A DNA stretch of 64,000 nucleotides from Methylobacterium tardum (GCF_023546765.1 NZ_CP097484.1:6072001-6136000), one strand, 5' to 3'. Shown: positions 1 to 9,153, numbered from the stretch's first letter. Numbers and translations are program-made. Notes: a model not told the origin generated them from the letters alone.

Positions 1-506
1 CGGACGCCACCACTTGGACGGCCCGCTACGTGATGGTGGCGCAACTGGTGATGGTGCCGGTGGCGCTGTTCGCCGGATCGCTCGCGGACAAGCGGGGTCG
101 CCGCCAGATCTTGATGGTCGCCTTCGCGGTCTTGCCGGTGCGCGCGCTGATGTCGGGCCTGATTGACGATCCTGTCTGGCTCATCGCCGCCGAGGTGCTG
201 GACGGCGTGGCTTCTGGCATCGTCGGCGTGGCCGTGCCGGTGGTGGTGGCCGACCTGACCTGGGGCTCCGGCCGGACCCAGACGGCGCTGGGCAGTGTCA
301 ATGCGGTGCAGGGTGTCGGAGGCGCCCTGTCGAGCTGGTACGGCGGCTTGGCTTACAGCATGGTCGGCTGGACCGGCGCGTTTCTCGCCCTCGGGCTACC
401 GGCGCTGATTGCCCTCGCGCTGGTGATCTGGCTCGACGCAACCCCCGAGCCCGGCCGTCGCCGCCGTCGGCGGGAACGGCACGGCGCCGTCGTCCAGAGC
501 GCTTGA
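1..506 (+). CDS. MFS transporter, C-terminal part (5' end outside window)
   Basis: The frame is open from the window edge to a TGA at 504-506, giving 167 visible residues. They form several hydrophobic segments. An MFS-type loop between membrane segments reads AGSLADKRGRRQ (the G-x-x-x-D-R/K-x-G-R-R signature). A short basic tail (GRRRRRRERHG) ends the protein in the cytoplasm. The major facilitator superfamily moves small solutes across the inner membrane using ion gradients. The substrate cannot be told from this half. The first in-frame ATG in the window is internal and is not the start. Confidence 0.85.
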   Translation, partial: DATTWTARYVMVAQLVMVPVALFAGSLADKRGRRQILMVAFAVLPVRALMSGLIDDPVWLIAAEVLDGVASGIVGVAVPVVVADLTWGSGRTQTALGSVNAVQGVGGALSSWYGGLAYSMVGWTGAFLALGLPALIALALVIWLDATPEPGRRRRRRERHGAVVQSA

Positions 507-535
507 ACCGGCAGCGCGATCAGGGCGCCGCAGCG

Positions 536-650
536 ACCCGTCTTTGCGAGCGCAGCGGAGGCCTCGAAGGAGGCTCCAGCCAGCCGCGCGATCCCTGGTG
601 CCCTCCTTCGAGGCCCGCTGACGCGGGCACCTCAGGATGAGGGGGAGGGA
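536..650. repeat. Intergenic inverted repeat, family A copy 1
   Basis: A 13-base arm at 561-573 (GCCTCGAAGGAGG) is exactly complementary to 602-614, and the unit ends in CACCTCAGGATGAGG near 620-636. The same words recur at 9920-10030 and in part at 58711-58726. It is a dispersed non-coding repeat and could fold as a hairpin in RNA. The rest of the gap between the MFS gene and rpoH (507-846) holds only the rpoH terminator; I see no gene. Confidence 0.75.
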
Positions 651-802
651 TCGGGCACCGCGGCTCAGGATGCGGTCCTTTCCTCTGACCCAACGCGGTC
701 GGGAGCTAGATCGCGCTACGTTCTCGGCTTCTCGCTAACCCTGAGCCGCTTCACCACACGCGTTGAAGGCGGCGCAGCGAGCTGCTGAACCCAAGAAACG
801 CG

Positions 803-826
803 AAAGCCCGGCCGAGGCCGGGCTTC
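803..826 (-). terminator. Probable rho-independent terminator of rpoH
   Basis: On the minus strand AAGCCCGGCC pairs with GGCCGGGCTT around a tight loop, followed by TTTCG. It lies about 20 bases past the rpoH stop. The T tract is short, so strength is uncertain. Confidence 0.6.
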
Positions 827-846
827 GGGACGACGCGTCGTGCCGG

Positions 847-1722
847 TCAGCCGATATGCGGACTGCCGGTGGCGGCCGGGAAGCGATCGGCCAGGGCGCG
901 ACGCAGCTTCTCCAGGGCGCGGTTCTCGATCTGGCGGACCCGCTCCTTCGAGATGCCGAGACGCTGCCCGAGGGCTTCGAGGGTCGCCTGATCCTCGGCG
1001 AGGCGACGCTCGCGCAGGATGCGCAGCTCGCGCTCCGACAGCACGGTCAGCGCCTGCTGCAGCCAGCTGAGGCGACGCTCGCCGTCGACCGTCGCGCTCA
1101 CGGTCTCGTCCGGCAGGTCGGCACCGTCGACCAGGAAGTCCATCCGCTCGGAGGAGGCGTCGTTGTCCTCGCCCACTGGGGCGTTGAGCGACATGTCGGG
1201 ACCGGACAGGCGCGCATCCATCAGGGCGACGTCGTCGCGCGAGACGCCGATCGCGCTGGCTATGCGGCGGTGGATCTCATCGCCGACATGCTCCTCGGTG
1301 GATTGCATCAGCCGGGCGCGCAGCCGGCGCAGGTTGAAGAACAACGCCTTTTGGGCCGAGGATGTCCCGCCGCGCACGATGGACCAGTTGCGCAGGATGT
1401 AATCCTGGATCGAGGCCCGGATCCACCAGGTCGCGTAGGTCGAGAAGCGAACGTCCCGCTCCGGCTCGAAGCGGGCGGCCGCCTCCATCAGGCCGACATG
1501 CCCCTCCTGGACGAGATCGGCCATCGGCAGGCCGTAGTGACGAAAACGCCCCGCCAGGGCGATGACGAGGCGCATATGGGCTGAGATCAGGCGATGGAGG
1601 GCGCGCTCGTCACGATCGTCCTTCCAGCGGACGGCGAGGCCACGCTCTTCCTCCCGGGCCAGGAAGGGCGCCTCCATGGCAGTCCGTATGAACTGCCGAC
1701 GAATTCCCGCGATCTCAGCCAT
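847..1722 (-). CDS. rpoH: RNA polymerase heat-shock sigma factor (RpoH family)
   Basis: 291 residues from ATG at 1722. The open frame extends 31 codons upstream, but sigma homology begins only after this ATG (MAEIAGIRRQFI). Region 2 contains DLVQEGHVGLMEAA and ATWWIRASIQDYILRNWS. It is followed by QKALFFNLRRLRARL, matching the RpoH box that separates this family from RpoD. A C-terminal helix-turn-helix (LGISKERVRQIENRALEKL) is region 4.2, which reads the -35 element. It directs RNA polymerase to heat-shock and general stress promoters. Alphaproteobacteria often carry several rpoH copies; which paralogue this is cannot be decided here. Confidence 0.92.
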   Translation of the reverse strand: MAEIAGIRRQFIRTAMEAPFLAREEERGLAVRWKDDRDERALHRLISAHMRLVIALAGRFRHYGLPMADLVQEGHVGLMEAAARFEPERDVRFSTYATWWIRASIQDYILRNWSIVRGGTSSAQKALFFNLRRLRARLMQSTEEHVGDEIHRRIASAIGVSRDDVALMDARLSGPDMSLNAPVGEDNDASSERMDFLVDGADLPDETVSATVDGERRLSWLQQALTVLSERELRILRERRLAEDQATLEALGQRLGISKERVRQIENRALEKLRRALADRFPAATGSPHIG

Positions 1723-1980
1723 CCGCCTGCCTCTTGTTGTCGAGTGCTGTTGCGGCGCCGGACCTGCTGCCCGGCGCACAGGCGTCACCGAGGGGCGACG
1801 CCAGGCAACCGACAACGGAAGGCTGAACGCGAAAGTTCCGCCGCGTTGCCCCAGAATGCGACAGTCGGCCGGCCACGATTTCGTGTTCTCTCGGGATCAG
1901 ATGGGCTTCGCTGCCGCTCCGTCCAGTCCCGGATCGCTCGAAGATGTCCGGCCGGCTGGCGGCGGGCGCGTCAGCAGGCC

Positions 1981-2007
1981 AAAAAAACCCGGCCACGGGG
2001 GCCGGGT
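1981..2007 (-). terminator. Rho-independent terminator of carD
   Basis: Minus strand: ACCCGGCC, a five-base loop, GGCCGGGT, then a run of seven T (A7 at 1981-1987 on the plus strand). It lies about 30 bases after the carD stop. A strong, classical terminator. Confidence 0.9.
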
Positions 2008-2035
2008 CTGTCGTTGCTTCAGGGCGTGGCTGGCC

Positions 2036-2641
2036 TCAGGCCGCCTCTTCCTGAATGTCGTCGCCCTCGCTGTCACCCTCGGCTTCGGCCTCGGGCTCCG
2101 CCTCGCTCTTGGCCCGCCGCGGCGACTTCGCAAGGCTCTGCTCGATGAGCTTGAGGGCCTCCGTCTCGGTGATGCGGTTCACCGAGGAGATCTCGCGCAC
2201 GATCCGGTCGAGGGCAGCCTCGTACAGCTGACGCTCGGAATAGGATTGCTCGGGCTGAGCCTCGGAGCGGAAGAGGTCGCGCACCACTTCGGTGACGGCC
2301 AGCAGGTCGCCCGAGTTGATCTTGGCTTCGTATTCCTGGGCGCGGCGCGACCACATGGTGCGCTTGATCCGGGCGCGGCCGGTCAGCAGGTCCAGGGCCT
2401 TCTTTACCAGCTCCGGCTCGGCCAGCTTGCGCATGCCGACACTGTTGGCCTTCGCGGTGGGGACGCGCAGAACCATCTTGTCCTTCTCGAACGACACCAC
2501 GAACAGCTCAAGCTTGTAGCCCGCGATCTCCTGCTCCTCGATCGCGGTGATGCGACCGACGCCGTGGGCCGGATACACGACAGCCTCGCCGGTCTTGAAG
2601 CCCTGCCGGCCTGTGGTCGTCGTCTTCTTGGCTGTGGTCAT
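2036..2641 (-). CDS. carD: CarD family transcriptional regulator
   Basis: 201 residues from ATG at 2641 (MTTAKKTTTTGRQ). The N-terminal RNA-polymerase-interacting domain starts with FKTGEAVVYPAHGVGRI, the CarD/TRCF-RID signature. A helical DNA-binding domain follows (RAQEYEAKINSGDLLAVTEV). The tail is acidic (EAEPEAEAEGDSEGDD). CarD proteins bind the polymerase beta subunit and stabilise open promoter complexes, notably for rRNA and translation genes. The gene sits between fdxA and rpoH, the usual Rhizobiales order, and has its own terminator. An upstream in-frame extension of 35 codons shows no homology and is not used. Confidence 0.95.
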   Translation of the reverse strand: MTTAKKTTTTGRQGFKTGEAVVYPAHGVGRITAIEEQEIAGYKLELFVVSFEKDKMVLRVPTAKANSVGMRKLAEPELVKKALDLLTGRARIKRTMWSRRAQEYEAKINSGDLLAVTEVVRDLFRSEAQPEQSYSERQLYEAALDRIVREISSVNRITETEALKLIEQSLAKSPRRAKSEAEPEAEAEGDSEGDDIQEEAA

Positions 2642-3147
2642 GCGAGAAGGGCCTCCACTGGCGCGCAGCGTTTCGACGCCGCGCGAAACCGTGTTCTTCC
2701 GGGCGGGACACCCGGTTTGCCTCGCCGCTCCCAGGACTCTCGCCAAAGTGCGAGATCACGGGCGTTCCCCGGCGCGGCCGCGCAAAAGCCTGGAACGTCC
2801 GCCGAAGTCGCCTTCAGCGGTCGGTCGCGTACTACTCCTAACCCACGAAGATCGAAGGTGTTTCGGCTGGAGGAAGCACGTCAGGCGCAAGCGACGGCAG
2901 ACCGATTGTGTACCACAATCCGGCGCGCAGATCAAAGCATACCTGAAGACGCACACGCATGCCCGGCGCGGCGCTGAAGAGTTTTACACCGGCGCAGCCG
3001 GGCAGAAATGCCGCAGCTGCGGATCAGGGCTTCGTAAGACGCAGGCCGAGCAACGTCACCGCACGCGATGGTCTGCCAGCAAAACTCTGCCCACCGGGTC
3101 GGCTCGGGCGAGATGCAGTGGGAAAGCCTGTGGACCGGCTGCCCAGT
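2642..3147. other. Non-coding stretch between carD and fdxA
   Basis: About 500 bases with no ORF that looks coding on either strand. It must hold the carD promoter and leader on the minus strand and the 3' end of the fdxA message. I could not assign a convincing -35/-10 pair or terminator. Confidence 0.5.
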
Positions 3148-3486
3148 TCAGTCGCCGGAGCCGGGGTTGGGCGAGAAATGGGCTTCCAGTTTCCCCGTCT
3201 TGCCGTCCCAATCCTTAGCGTCGGCCGGGGCTTCCTTCTTCTGCGTGATGTTGGGCCAAGTCTTGGCATAGTCGGCGTTCAGCTTCAGCCACGTGTCGAG
3301 GTTCGACTCGGTGTCGGGCTTGATCGCCTCGGCCGGGCATTCCGGCTCGCAGACCCCGCAATCGATGCACTCGTCCGGGTGGATGACGAGCATGTTCTCG
3401 CCTTCGTAGAAGCAATCCACCGGACAGACCTCGACGCAGTCCGTGTACTTGCACTTGATGCAATTGTCGGTGACGACGTAGGTCAT
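3148..3486 (-). CDS. fdxA: 7Fe ferredoxin (3Fe-4S/4Fe-4S)
   Basis: 112 residues. The N terminus [20 protein letters not shown] is the hallmark of FdxA ferredoxins. Cysteines appear as C-x2-C-x4-C-x3-CP and then [12 protein letters not shown], giving one 3Fe-4S and one 4Fe-4S cluster. The C-terminal half lacks further cysteines and is acidic ([19 protein letters not shown]). It is a soluble cytoplasmic electron carrier. Partner enzymes are not visible nearby; position between carD and the S4/helicase pair is conserved in related genomes. Confidence 0.95.
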   Translation of the reverse strand: MTYVVTDNCIKCKYTDCVEVCPVDCFYEGENMLVIHPDECIDCGVCEPECPAEAIKPDTESNLDTWLKLNADYAKTWPNITQKKEAPADAKDWDGKTGKLEAHFSPNPGSGD

Positions 3487-3700
3487 CGGATGTCTTCGTC
3501 CTAAAACACGACTTGGCCCGGGCGGAGCCTAGGGACGGCCCGCACGCCCGGGTGGCGCTGCGAGGGGACGCCGGTGAGGTCCGGCGCGGAGCCGGGCTTC
3601 GAAGGCCACGGCTCTAGACGCTGCCTCCCGGGCTGACAAGCGCGCGGGCGCCGCATGTTGCGCCGCCGATCGCTCTCCGGACGGTTGTGGCCCCGTCTCA

Positions 3701-3994
3701 TCACTTGGTCGGGTCCGCGTGAACGGAGCCGGCCGACAGATCGTCGTAGAGGAGCCGCGCCTCCGGGGCCGGCCCCCGCCGCGCGCCGAGGCCGAGAACC
3801 CGCACGGCCAGCGTGGCGTGCGGCGCGGCGACCGTCACCACGTCGCCGACGCCGATACCCTTCGCCGGGTTGTCGGCGCGCGTCCCGTTCACCCGCACGA
3901 AACCGTCCGAAGCCAGCCGCGCGGCGAGGGACCGCGTCCGCGCGAAACGCGCGAACCACAGCCATTTGTCGAGGCGCTGCCGGTCCTCCCGCAT
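3701..3994 (-). CDS. S4-domain RNA-binding protein (Hsp15-like)
   Basis: 97 residues. The S4 fold is seen at the start: QRLDKWLWFARFARTRSLA, then VRVNGTRADNPAKGIGVGD. This matches Hsp15/HslR, which in Escherichia coli binds stalled 50S subunits with peptidyl-tRNA. The start lies 9 bases after the helicase stop (4004), so the two are probably co-transcribed with the helicase first. The final 30 residues are unremarkable. Assignment to the S4 family is firm; the exact ribosome-rescue role is by analogy. Confidence 0.88.
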   Translation of the reverse strand: MREDRQRLDKWLWFARFARTRSLAARLASDGFVRVNGTRADNPAKGIGVGDVVTVAAPHATLAVRVLGLGARRGPAPEARLLYDDLSAGSVHADPTK

Positions 3995-4003
3995 GCGCGG
4001 GGA

Positions 4004-7000
4004 TCAGCGCTTCCCGCCGTCGCCGGCTTCGAGCTGCGCCTTGAGCGCGGCCAGCTTGGCGAAGGGCGAATCCGGATCCGGCGCCCGCTCCCGCCGCGGC
4101 GGCCGCTGATCGGGCCGCGGACCCGCATGGCGCTGCTCGGCACCGCGCTGATCGTCCCGGCGCTCCGGCCTTCCGCCCTCGAAGCGGTCGCGACGGGGGC
4201 CGCGATCCCGTCCCGGACGCGGTCCGCCGTCTCCGCCCTCGGCCGCCCGGCGGTGCTCCGGCCGGCCGCCCTCGGGACGTCCCTGTCCCGGGTGCTGACC
4301 CTGCTGGCCACCGTCGCGGCCGCGGCCGGCGCCGCGGGGACGGTTCTGCGGACGCTGATGGGCCGGGCGCTGATGGCGCTGCAGGCGCCATACCTCGATC
4401 TGCGGCACCTCTGCCGTCGGCTCGCCGTCCGGGGGCGCGGTTTCGGCCGCCGCCTCGGCGGTCACGTCGCCAGCCGCGTCGGCGCCGGCCTCGGCCGGCT
4501 CGGAAGCTGCCTCGCTCTCGGCCACGACGGGCGCCTCGGGCGCTTCGGCCGGCTGATCCACCTCGGCAGCGCCTTCCTCGGCCGGAGGCGTCTCCGCCGC
4601 CGGTTCCTCGACGGCCGCGATTTCGGTTTCCGGAGTTGGGATCTCGGCGGGGGGCTCCTCGGCTCCGCTCGCGGAGACCTCTTCCGCGGAGGCATGGACC
4701 TCCTCGGCGGAGCCTTCGCCGCGCTCGGCCGCGTCCGTGGAGGCCTCGTCGTCGGCCGGTTCGGCGGCATCCGCCTGCGCGGTGACCGCCTCATCGGAGG
4801 AGGCTTCGGCGGCCGCGGCCGGTACGGCCGGCGCGGTGGCGGCGGCCGGGACGAGCGGCACGGTTATGGCCGGGCCGGGGCGCGCCTCGGAATTGTAGCC
4901 GAGCGACTTCAGGATCGAGGCGAAATCCTCGCCCGAGCAGCCGACCAGGGAGGTCATGCCGACGGTGGCCACGAAGCCGTCGCCGTCGGCGGTGCCGTCC
5001 GGCGGGGCGCCCGGCGTGGTGCCGGGCCGGTAGGCGATCGCCGGGCGGATCAGGTCGGCGAGCCGCTCCAGGATGTCGACGCGCACGGCGCGCTCGCCGC
5101 TGACCCGGAAGCCGGCGGCGCGGTAGAGGCCCTTGGCGATCTCCCGATCGACCTTGATCGAGGTACGGCCGGAGCCGGCGAGATGCGCGATCTCGTCGAG
5201 GCCGCGCTGGTCGAGGCCGCCGTTGCGCAGGGCCCAGAGCTGGGCCGCGAGGGTGCGGGGCGCCGGCTTGAGCAGGGCCGGCAGGAAGATGTGATAGGCG
5301 CCGAACCGGACACCGTGGCGGCGCAGGGCGCCGCGGCCGTCCTGATCGAGGCTGCGCATCTCGTGCGCGACCTTCGAGCGCTCCAGCACGCCCAGCGCCT
5401 CGACCACCTGGTAGCCGATCCCCTTGGCGAGACCGGTGAGGTCGGCCGCGGTCTCGATCTCCATGAGCGGCCCGAGGAGGCGCACGATGGTGGCCTTCAG
5501 CCACGCGTCGAGGCGCGCTTCGACCTTCTCGCGATGGGCGCCGGTCAGGCTGTCGTCCGCCAGCAGACGGATCTGCGGGGCGAACAGCTTCTCGCCGGGG
5601 GTGAGCTTGGCGACGGGCGCGCCGGTCCAGCGGATCGTGCCGTCATGGGCGAGCACGAGGGTCGAATCGGCGGTGGCGCCGAACCGGTCGGCCCGCGCCT
5701 CGATCTCGCCGGCGAGCGCCTTCTCGGCGGCACTTCTCAGGGTCTTGGCTTCGTGCCCCTCAGCGCTGGCATCGGGAACGAACAGGAATCCGTGAAGGTG
5801 GCCGACATGCTGACCCTCGACGGTGACGTCACCGTCGGCGGTAATCTGGGCTTCGAGCATCGTGTTCTCTCTCAGGCGCCGCATCAGGACGCTTGTGCGC
5901 CGGTCGACGAAGCGGCTCGCGAGGCGTTCGTGCAGGGCGTCGGACAGCCTGTCCTCTACCCGACGCGTCTCGCCCTGCCAATGTTCTGGGTCGCGCAGCC
6001 AGTCGGGTCTGTTGGCGACGAACGTCCAGGTGCGTCCTTGGGCGATCCGGCGGGACAGGGTGTCGATGTCGCCGTCGGTGCGGTCGATCATCGCCACCTG
6101 CTCGGCGAACCACGTGTCGGGGATCCGCCCGGCCATGCCCTTCATGAGGAATCGGTAGAGCTGGGCCACGAGGTCGGCATGCACCTGCGGGTGGACCTTG
6201 CGGTAATCCGGCACGCCGCAGGTGTCCCAGAGCCGCCGAACCGTGGCGGCGCTCCGCGCCATGTCGCGGATGTCCTCCTCCTTCATCAGGATCTCGAGGG
6301 CCTGCTGGTCCTCGCCCATGGGGGCGCGGGTCAGGCCCGATTCGCGCGGGTGCTCGTCGAGGCTCGCCTGCAGCGCCTCCAGGTTGCCGAACGCGAGATC
6401 CGGATTGCGCCATTGCAGGATGCGCAACGGGTCGAAGTCGTGGCTCTCGAGGCGCTCCACCAGCTCGGGCTCGAAGGGCGGGCAGCGGCCGGTGGAGCCG
6501 AAGGTGCCGTCCGCGAGGTGCCGCCCGGCCCGGCCGGCAATCTGGCCCATCTCGGCGGGGGTGAGCTTGCGGAAGCGGGTGCCGTCGTACTTCCAGTTCG
6601 CCGCGAAGGCGACGTGGTCGACGTCGAGGTTGAGCCCCATCCCGACCGCGTCGGTGGCGACGAGGTAATCCACGTCGCCCGCCTGGTACATCTCGACCTG
6701 GGCGTTGCGCGTCCGGGGCGAGAGCGCGCCCAGCACCACCGCGGCGCCGCCGCGCTGGCGGCGGATCAGCTCGGCGATGGCGTAGACCTCCTCGGCCGAG
6801 AAGGCGACGATGGCGGTGCGGCGGGGCAGGCGCGAGAGCCGCTTCTCCCCCGCGAAGGTCAGCTGCGACAGCCGCGGCCGGGTGGTGGTGTGGACGTTCG
6901 GGATCAGGCTCTGGACCAGCGGCAGGATGGTCGAGGAGCCGATCAGCAGGGTCTCCTCCCGGCCGCGCACGTAGAGCAGGCGGTCGGTGAAGACGTGGCC

Positions 7001-7348
7001 GCGGTCCATGTCGGCGGCGAGCTGGATCTCGTCGATCGCCACGAAGGCCACGTCGAGGTCGCGGGGCATCGCCTCGATGGTGCAGATCCAGTAGCGCGGC
7101 CGGTCCGGTTTTATTTTCTCTTCCCCGGTCACCAGCGCGACCTTTTCCGGGCCGACCTTGGCGACGACGCGCAGGTAGACCTCCCGGGCGAGGAGCCGCA
7201 GGGGCAGCCCGATCATCCCGGTCGGGTGCGCGAGCATCCGCTCGATGGCGAGATGCGTCTTGCCGGTGTTGGTCGGCCCGAGGACCGCCGTGACGCCGCG
7301 GGCGCGGGCGTCTCGGGACAGCGAGCGGCTGGGCGAGGGGCGAAGCAA
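4004..7348 (-). CDS. Suv3-like DEAD/DEAH-box RNA helicase with long low-complexity tail
   Basis: 1114 residues from a TTG codon at 7348; the frame is open to 7441 but has no ATG. Helicase motifs are clear: Walker A GPTNTGKTH near residue 24, a Walker B-like element AIDEIQLAADMDRGH near 100, and QIAGRAGRHL near 270 (motif VI). This is the Suv3/MgpS-type helicase of mitochondria and alphaproteobacteria, which unwinds RNA for degradation. From about residue 800 the protein becomes Ala/Glu/Pro-rich, then Arg/Gly-rich (GRGRDGGQQGQHPGQGRPEG), and ends FAKLAALKAQLEAGDGGKR. The tail resembles disordered RNA-binding or protein-docking regions. The S4 gene follows 9 bases later. Start choice is uncertain. 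Confidence 0.88.
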   Translation of the reverse strand: MLRPSPSRSLSRDARARGVTAVLGPTNTGKTHLAIERMLAHPTGMIGLPLRLLAREVYLRVVAKVGPEKVALVTGEEKIKPDRPRYWICTIEAMPRDLDVAFVAIDEIQLAADMDRGHVFTDRLLYVRGREETLLIGSSTILPLVQSLIPNVHTTTRPRLSQLTFAGEKRLSRLPRRTAIVAFSAEEVYAIAELIRRQRGGAAVVLGALSPRTRNAQVEMYQAGDVDYLVATDAVGMGLNLDVDHVAFAANWKYDGTRFRKLTPAEMGQIAGRAGRHLADGTFGSTGRCPPFEPELVERLESHDFDPLRILQWRNPDLAFGNLEALQASLDEHPRESGLTRAPMGEDQQALEILMKEEDIRDMARSAATVRRLWDTCGVPDYRKVHPQVHADLVAQLYRFLMKGMAGRIPDTWFAEQVAMIDRTDGDIDTLSRRIAQGRTWTFVANRPDWLRDPEHWQGETRRVEDRLSDALHERLASRFVDRRTSVLMRRLRENTMLEAQITADGDVTVEGQHVGHLHGFLFVPDASAEGHEAKTLRSAAEKALAGEIEARADRFGATADSTLVLAHDGTIRWTGAPVAKLTPGEKLFAPQIRLLADDSLTGAHREKVEARLDAWLKATIVRLLGPLMEIETAADLTGLAKGIGYQVVEALGVLERSKVAHEMRSLDQDGRGALRRHGVRFGAYHIFLPALLKPAPRTLAAQLWALRNGGLDQRGLDEIAHLAGSGRTSIKVDREIAKGLYRAAGFRVSGERAVRVDILERLADLIRPAIAYRPGTTPGAPPDGTADGDGFVATVGMTSLVGCSGEDFASILKSLGYNSEARPGPAITVPLVPAAATAPAVPAAAAEASSDEAVTAQADAAEPADDEASTDAAERGEGSAEEVHASAEEVSASGAEEPPAEIPTPETEIAAVEEPAAETPPAEEGAAEVDQPAEAPEAPVVAESEAASEPAEAGADAAGDVTAEAAAETAPPDGEPTAEVPQIEVWRLQRHQRPAHQRPQNRPRGAGRGRDGGQQGQHPGQGRPEGGRPEHRRAAEGGDGGPRPGRDRGPRRDRFEGGRPERRDDQRGAEQRHAGPRPDQRPPRRERAPDPDSPFAKLAALKAQLEAGDGGKR

Positions 7349-7746
7349 GGCGTCGATGGTCGGCGATTCCTTCGGACCGGAAGGCCGTCGCGGCGCCGGC
7401 GGGGCGCGGAGCGGGGGATGCTGGGGCGGCCGGTCGCGTCAGGGACGATAGGGCCGGATCGATCCTCCCCCATATGGGATGCCGCCGCCGCCGGTCCAAC
7501 CTGCGGCGTGATGAGCGGGTAGACGTCGATCTGCGTCGTCGGCGTGCCCGGCTGGGGCGCCACATCGGCGCAGAGCGTGTCGGGCATCGCCACGAGCGGG
7601 CCGCGGCGGTGCTCGGCGATCTCGGCCGATGAGTAGGCGTCGCCGCCGCAACCGGATTCCGCAGTGCCGGCGGTCAGCGGCCGCGCGGCGGCCGGGCCGG
7701 CGAGGGCGATCAGGGCGAGGGCGATTCGGAGGGCAGACGGGCGCAT
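7213..7746 (-). CDS. Possible secreted hypothetical protein overlapping the helicase start
   Basis: 177 residues from ATG at 7746. The N terminus MRPSALRIALALIALAGPAA followed by ARP looks like a cleavable signal peptide. The next 70 residues (for example AMPDTLCADVAPQPGTPTTQ) look like a normal exported protein with two cysteines. The last third, which overlaps the helicase by 136 bases, is Arg/Pro-rich and looks like an out-of-frame shadow. The gene may end early through a frameshift, or the 3' part may be real but fast-evolving. Function unknown. Confidence 0.45.
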   Translation of the reverse strand: MRPSALRIALALIALAGPAAARPLTAGTAESGCGGDAYSSAEIAEHRRGPLVAMPDTLCADVAPQPGTPTTQIDVYPLITPQVGPAAAASHMGEDRSGPIVPDATGRPSIPRSAPRRRRDGLPVRRNRRPSTPCFAPRPAARCPETPAPAASRRSSGRPTPARRISPSSGCSRTRPG

Positions 7747-7848
7747 CCGCGGATTATCGCGCGGCGGATGAAGATTTCGTCCACAACCTCCGTCGCCGCT
7801 TCGCAGCGCGCGGTGCAGCGGCAAACGAAGGGTTCAACCGGAAGCGGT

Positions 7849-8139
7849 TCAATCCACGCCTTCGACCAGCACTACCTCGCCGATCCCCGCCGGCCGGCGC
7901 TTCTCGATCGCGGCCTGATACTCGGGCGAGAAGTAGTAGGTGCGCGCCGCCTCGTAGGATTCGAATTCCAGCACGACGTTGCGCGGCCGGGCCTCGCCCT
8001 CGAGCGCTTCGCTGCGGCCGCCGCGGACCAGCGGCTTGCAGCCATACTTGCGCATGGCCTCGGAGGCCATGGCGGCGTAGTCCTTGTAGGCGTCCGGGTC
8101 GGTGACCGTCATCCGGACGATGATGTAGCCTTTGGGCAC
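7849..8139 (-). CDS. DUF1330 family protein
   Basis: 96 residues forming a ferredoxin-like dimeric alpha-beta barrel fold: MPKGYIIVRMTVTDPDAYKD at the start, then RNVVLEFESYEAARTYYFSP, and ending near YQAAIEKRRPAGIGEVVLVE. These are the recurrent blocks of DUF1330. Members are small cytoplasmic proteins of unknown activity. It is a single-gene unit, with the secreted hypothetical upstream and the DUF3108 gene downstream on the same strand. Confidence 0.88.
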   Translation of the reverse strand: MPKGYIIVRMTVTDPDAYKDYAAMASEAMRKYGCKPLVRGGRSEALEGEARPRNVVLEFESYEAARTYYFSPEYQAAIEKRRPAGIGEVVLVEGVD

Positions 8140-8211
8140 TGGCTGACCTCCCTGGCGCGGCGGACGCGCCGGGCGGACGTGCCGGGAAAGCCGCCGCCGG
8201 TCAAACCGCCC

Positions 8212-9153
8212 TTACTGCCCGGCCAGGCTCGCCTGCGCGACGCTGCCGCCGGCGGCGCCGGCCGTCGCGGTCGTGGTCGGATTGCCGCCCTGGCTCCAGC
8301 GCGTGGCCTCGATGATGTTGGTGCCGATCGTGGTGAGCACGGAGATGCGCAGCGGGATCAGGACGCGCGTTCCCTCGACGGGGGCGAGCCAGACCGACAT
8401 CTCGCGGTTCTCCTCCATGAACTTCACCCCCGGCCGGTCCGGGCGGTGGCCGGCCACCGCCTGATAGCGGGCGTTGCACACGAGAACTTGCCCCGCATAG
8501 CCGGGCTTCTGCACCGGGCGGGTCTCGGCGTAGCTGAGCACCACATTGAAGCGGGTCGCGCCGTCGAAGACCGGCAGCGTCCGGTTGCAATTCTCCGGAT
8601 CGAGGGGCTCGCCGCGCCCCTGGGTCGGCATCAGCAGGGCGCTCACCGGGTCGATGATGCCGCGCTTGTTGGCCGGGGTCACCGGCACGCGGTCCTGCAT
8701 GTCGATGAGCGGCGGCGTGATCTCGGCCTGGACCACGTTCCCGTGTGCCAGGGCCATGCGCACTGCGATGCCGGAACTCGCCGTCTGTGTCGCGATGGCG
8801 AAGGCGCCGGGCTGGGGTGCGGCCGAGAAGCTCCCGGAGGCCCGGGCCGAGCCCTTGCCGCCGGTGATGGCGCCGACGAGGCCGGTGAGCACAGCCGACA
8901 CGTCCATCGCGTAGCGGTCGCGGTCGAAGGACCCGGCGAGACGCGCCGTGCCGATCGGCAGGCCGGCGAGGTTGATGCCGTAATCCACCGCCACGGTCGC
9001 GGCAGCCGGAGCGGCGCGTTTCCCGCGTGACCCGCGCGCGGCGGCATCGGCCGGGGCCGCGAGGGCCGCGACCGCGAGAAGGCTGCCCGCGAGGCGCCCG
9101 ACAGCGTGCTTCGTCACAGGCTTGATCATCCGACGGATTGGCGTGGCGCTCAT
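8212..9153 (-). CDS. DUF3108 periplasmic protein
   Basis: 313 residues from ATG at 9153 (MSATPIRRMIKPVTK); ATG at 9129 is an alternative. A signal peptide spans roughly residues 9-40 (SLLAVAALAAPADAAAR). The mature part begins VAVDYGINLAGLPIGTARLA, typical of DUF3108, and has alternating beta-rich segments. A cysteine pair (ENCNRTLPVF and LVCNARYQAV) may form a disulphide. The family is exported or outer-membrane-associated in alphaproteobacteria and often lies beside rpmB, as here. Function is not established. Confidence 0.85.
   Translation of the reverse strand: MSATPIRRMIKPVTKHAVGRLAGSLLAVAALAAPADAAARGSRGKRAAPAAATVAVDYGINLAGLPIGTARLAGSFDRDRYAMDVSAVLTGLVGAITGGKGSARASGSFSAAPQPGAFAIATQTASSGIAVRMALAHGNVVQAEITPPLIDMQDRVPVTPANKRGIIDPVSALLMPTQGRGEPLDPENCNRTLPVFDGATRFNVVLSYAETRPVQKPGYAGQVLVCNARYQAVAGHRPDRPGVKFMEENREMSVWLAPVEGTRVLIPLRISVLTTIGTNIIEATRWSQGGNPTTTATAGAAGGSVAQASLAGQ

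Noticed and set aside
3719..7522. A 1267-codon plus-strand open frame opposite the helicase
   Set aside because: It is antisense to a gene with clear helicase motifs, has GC-driven Gly/Arg/Ala composition and no domain.
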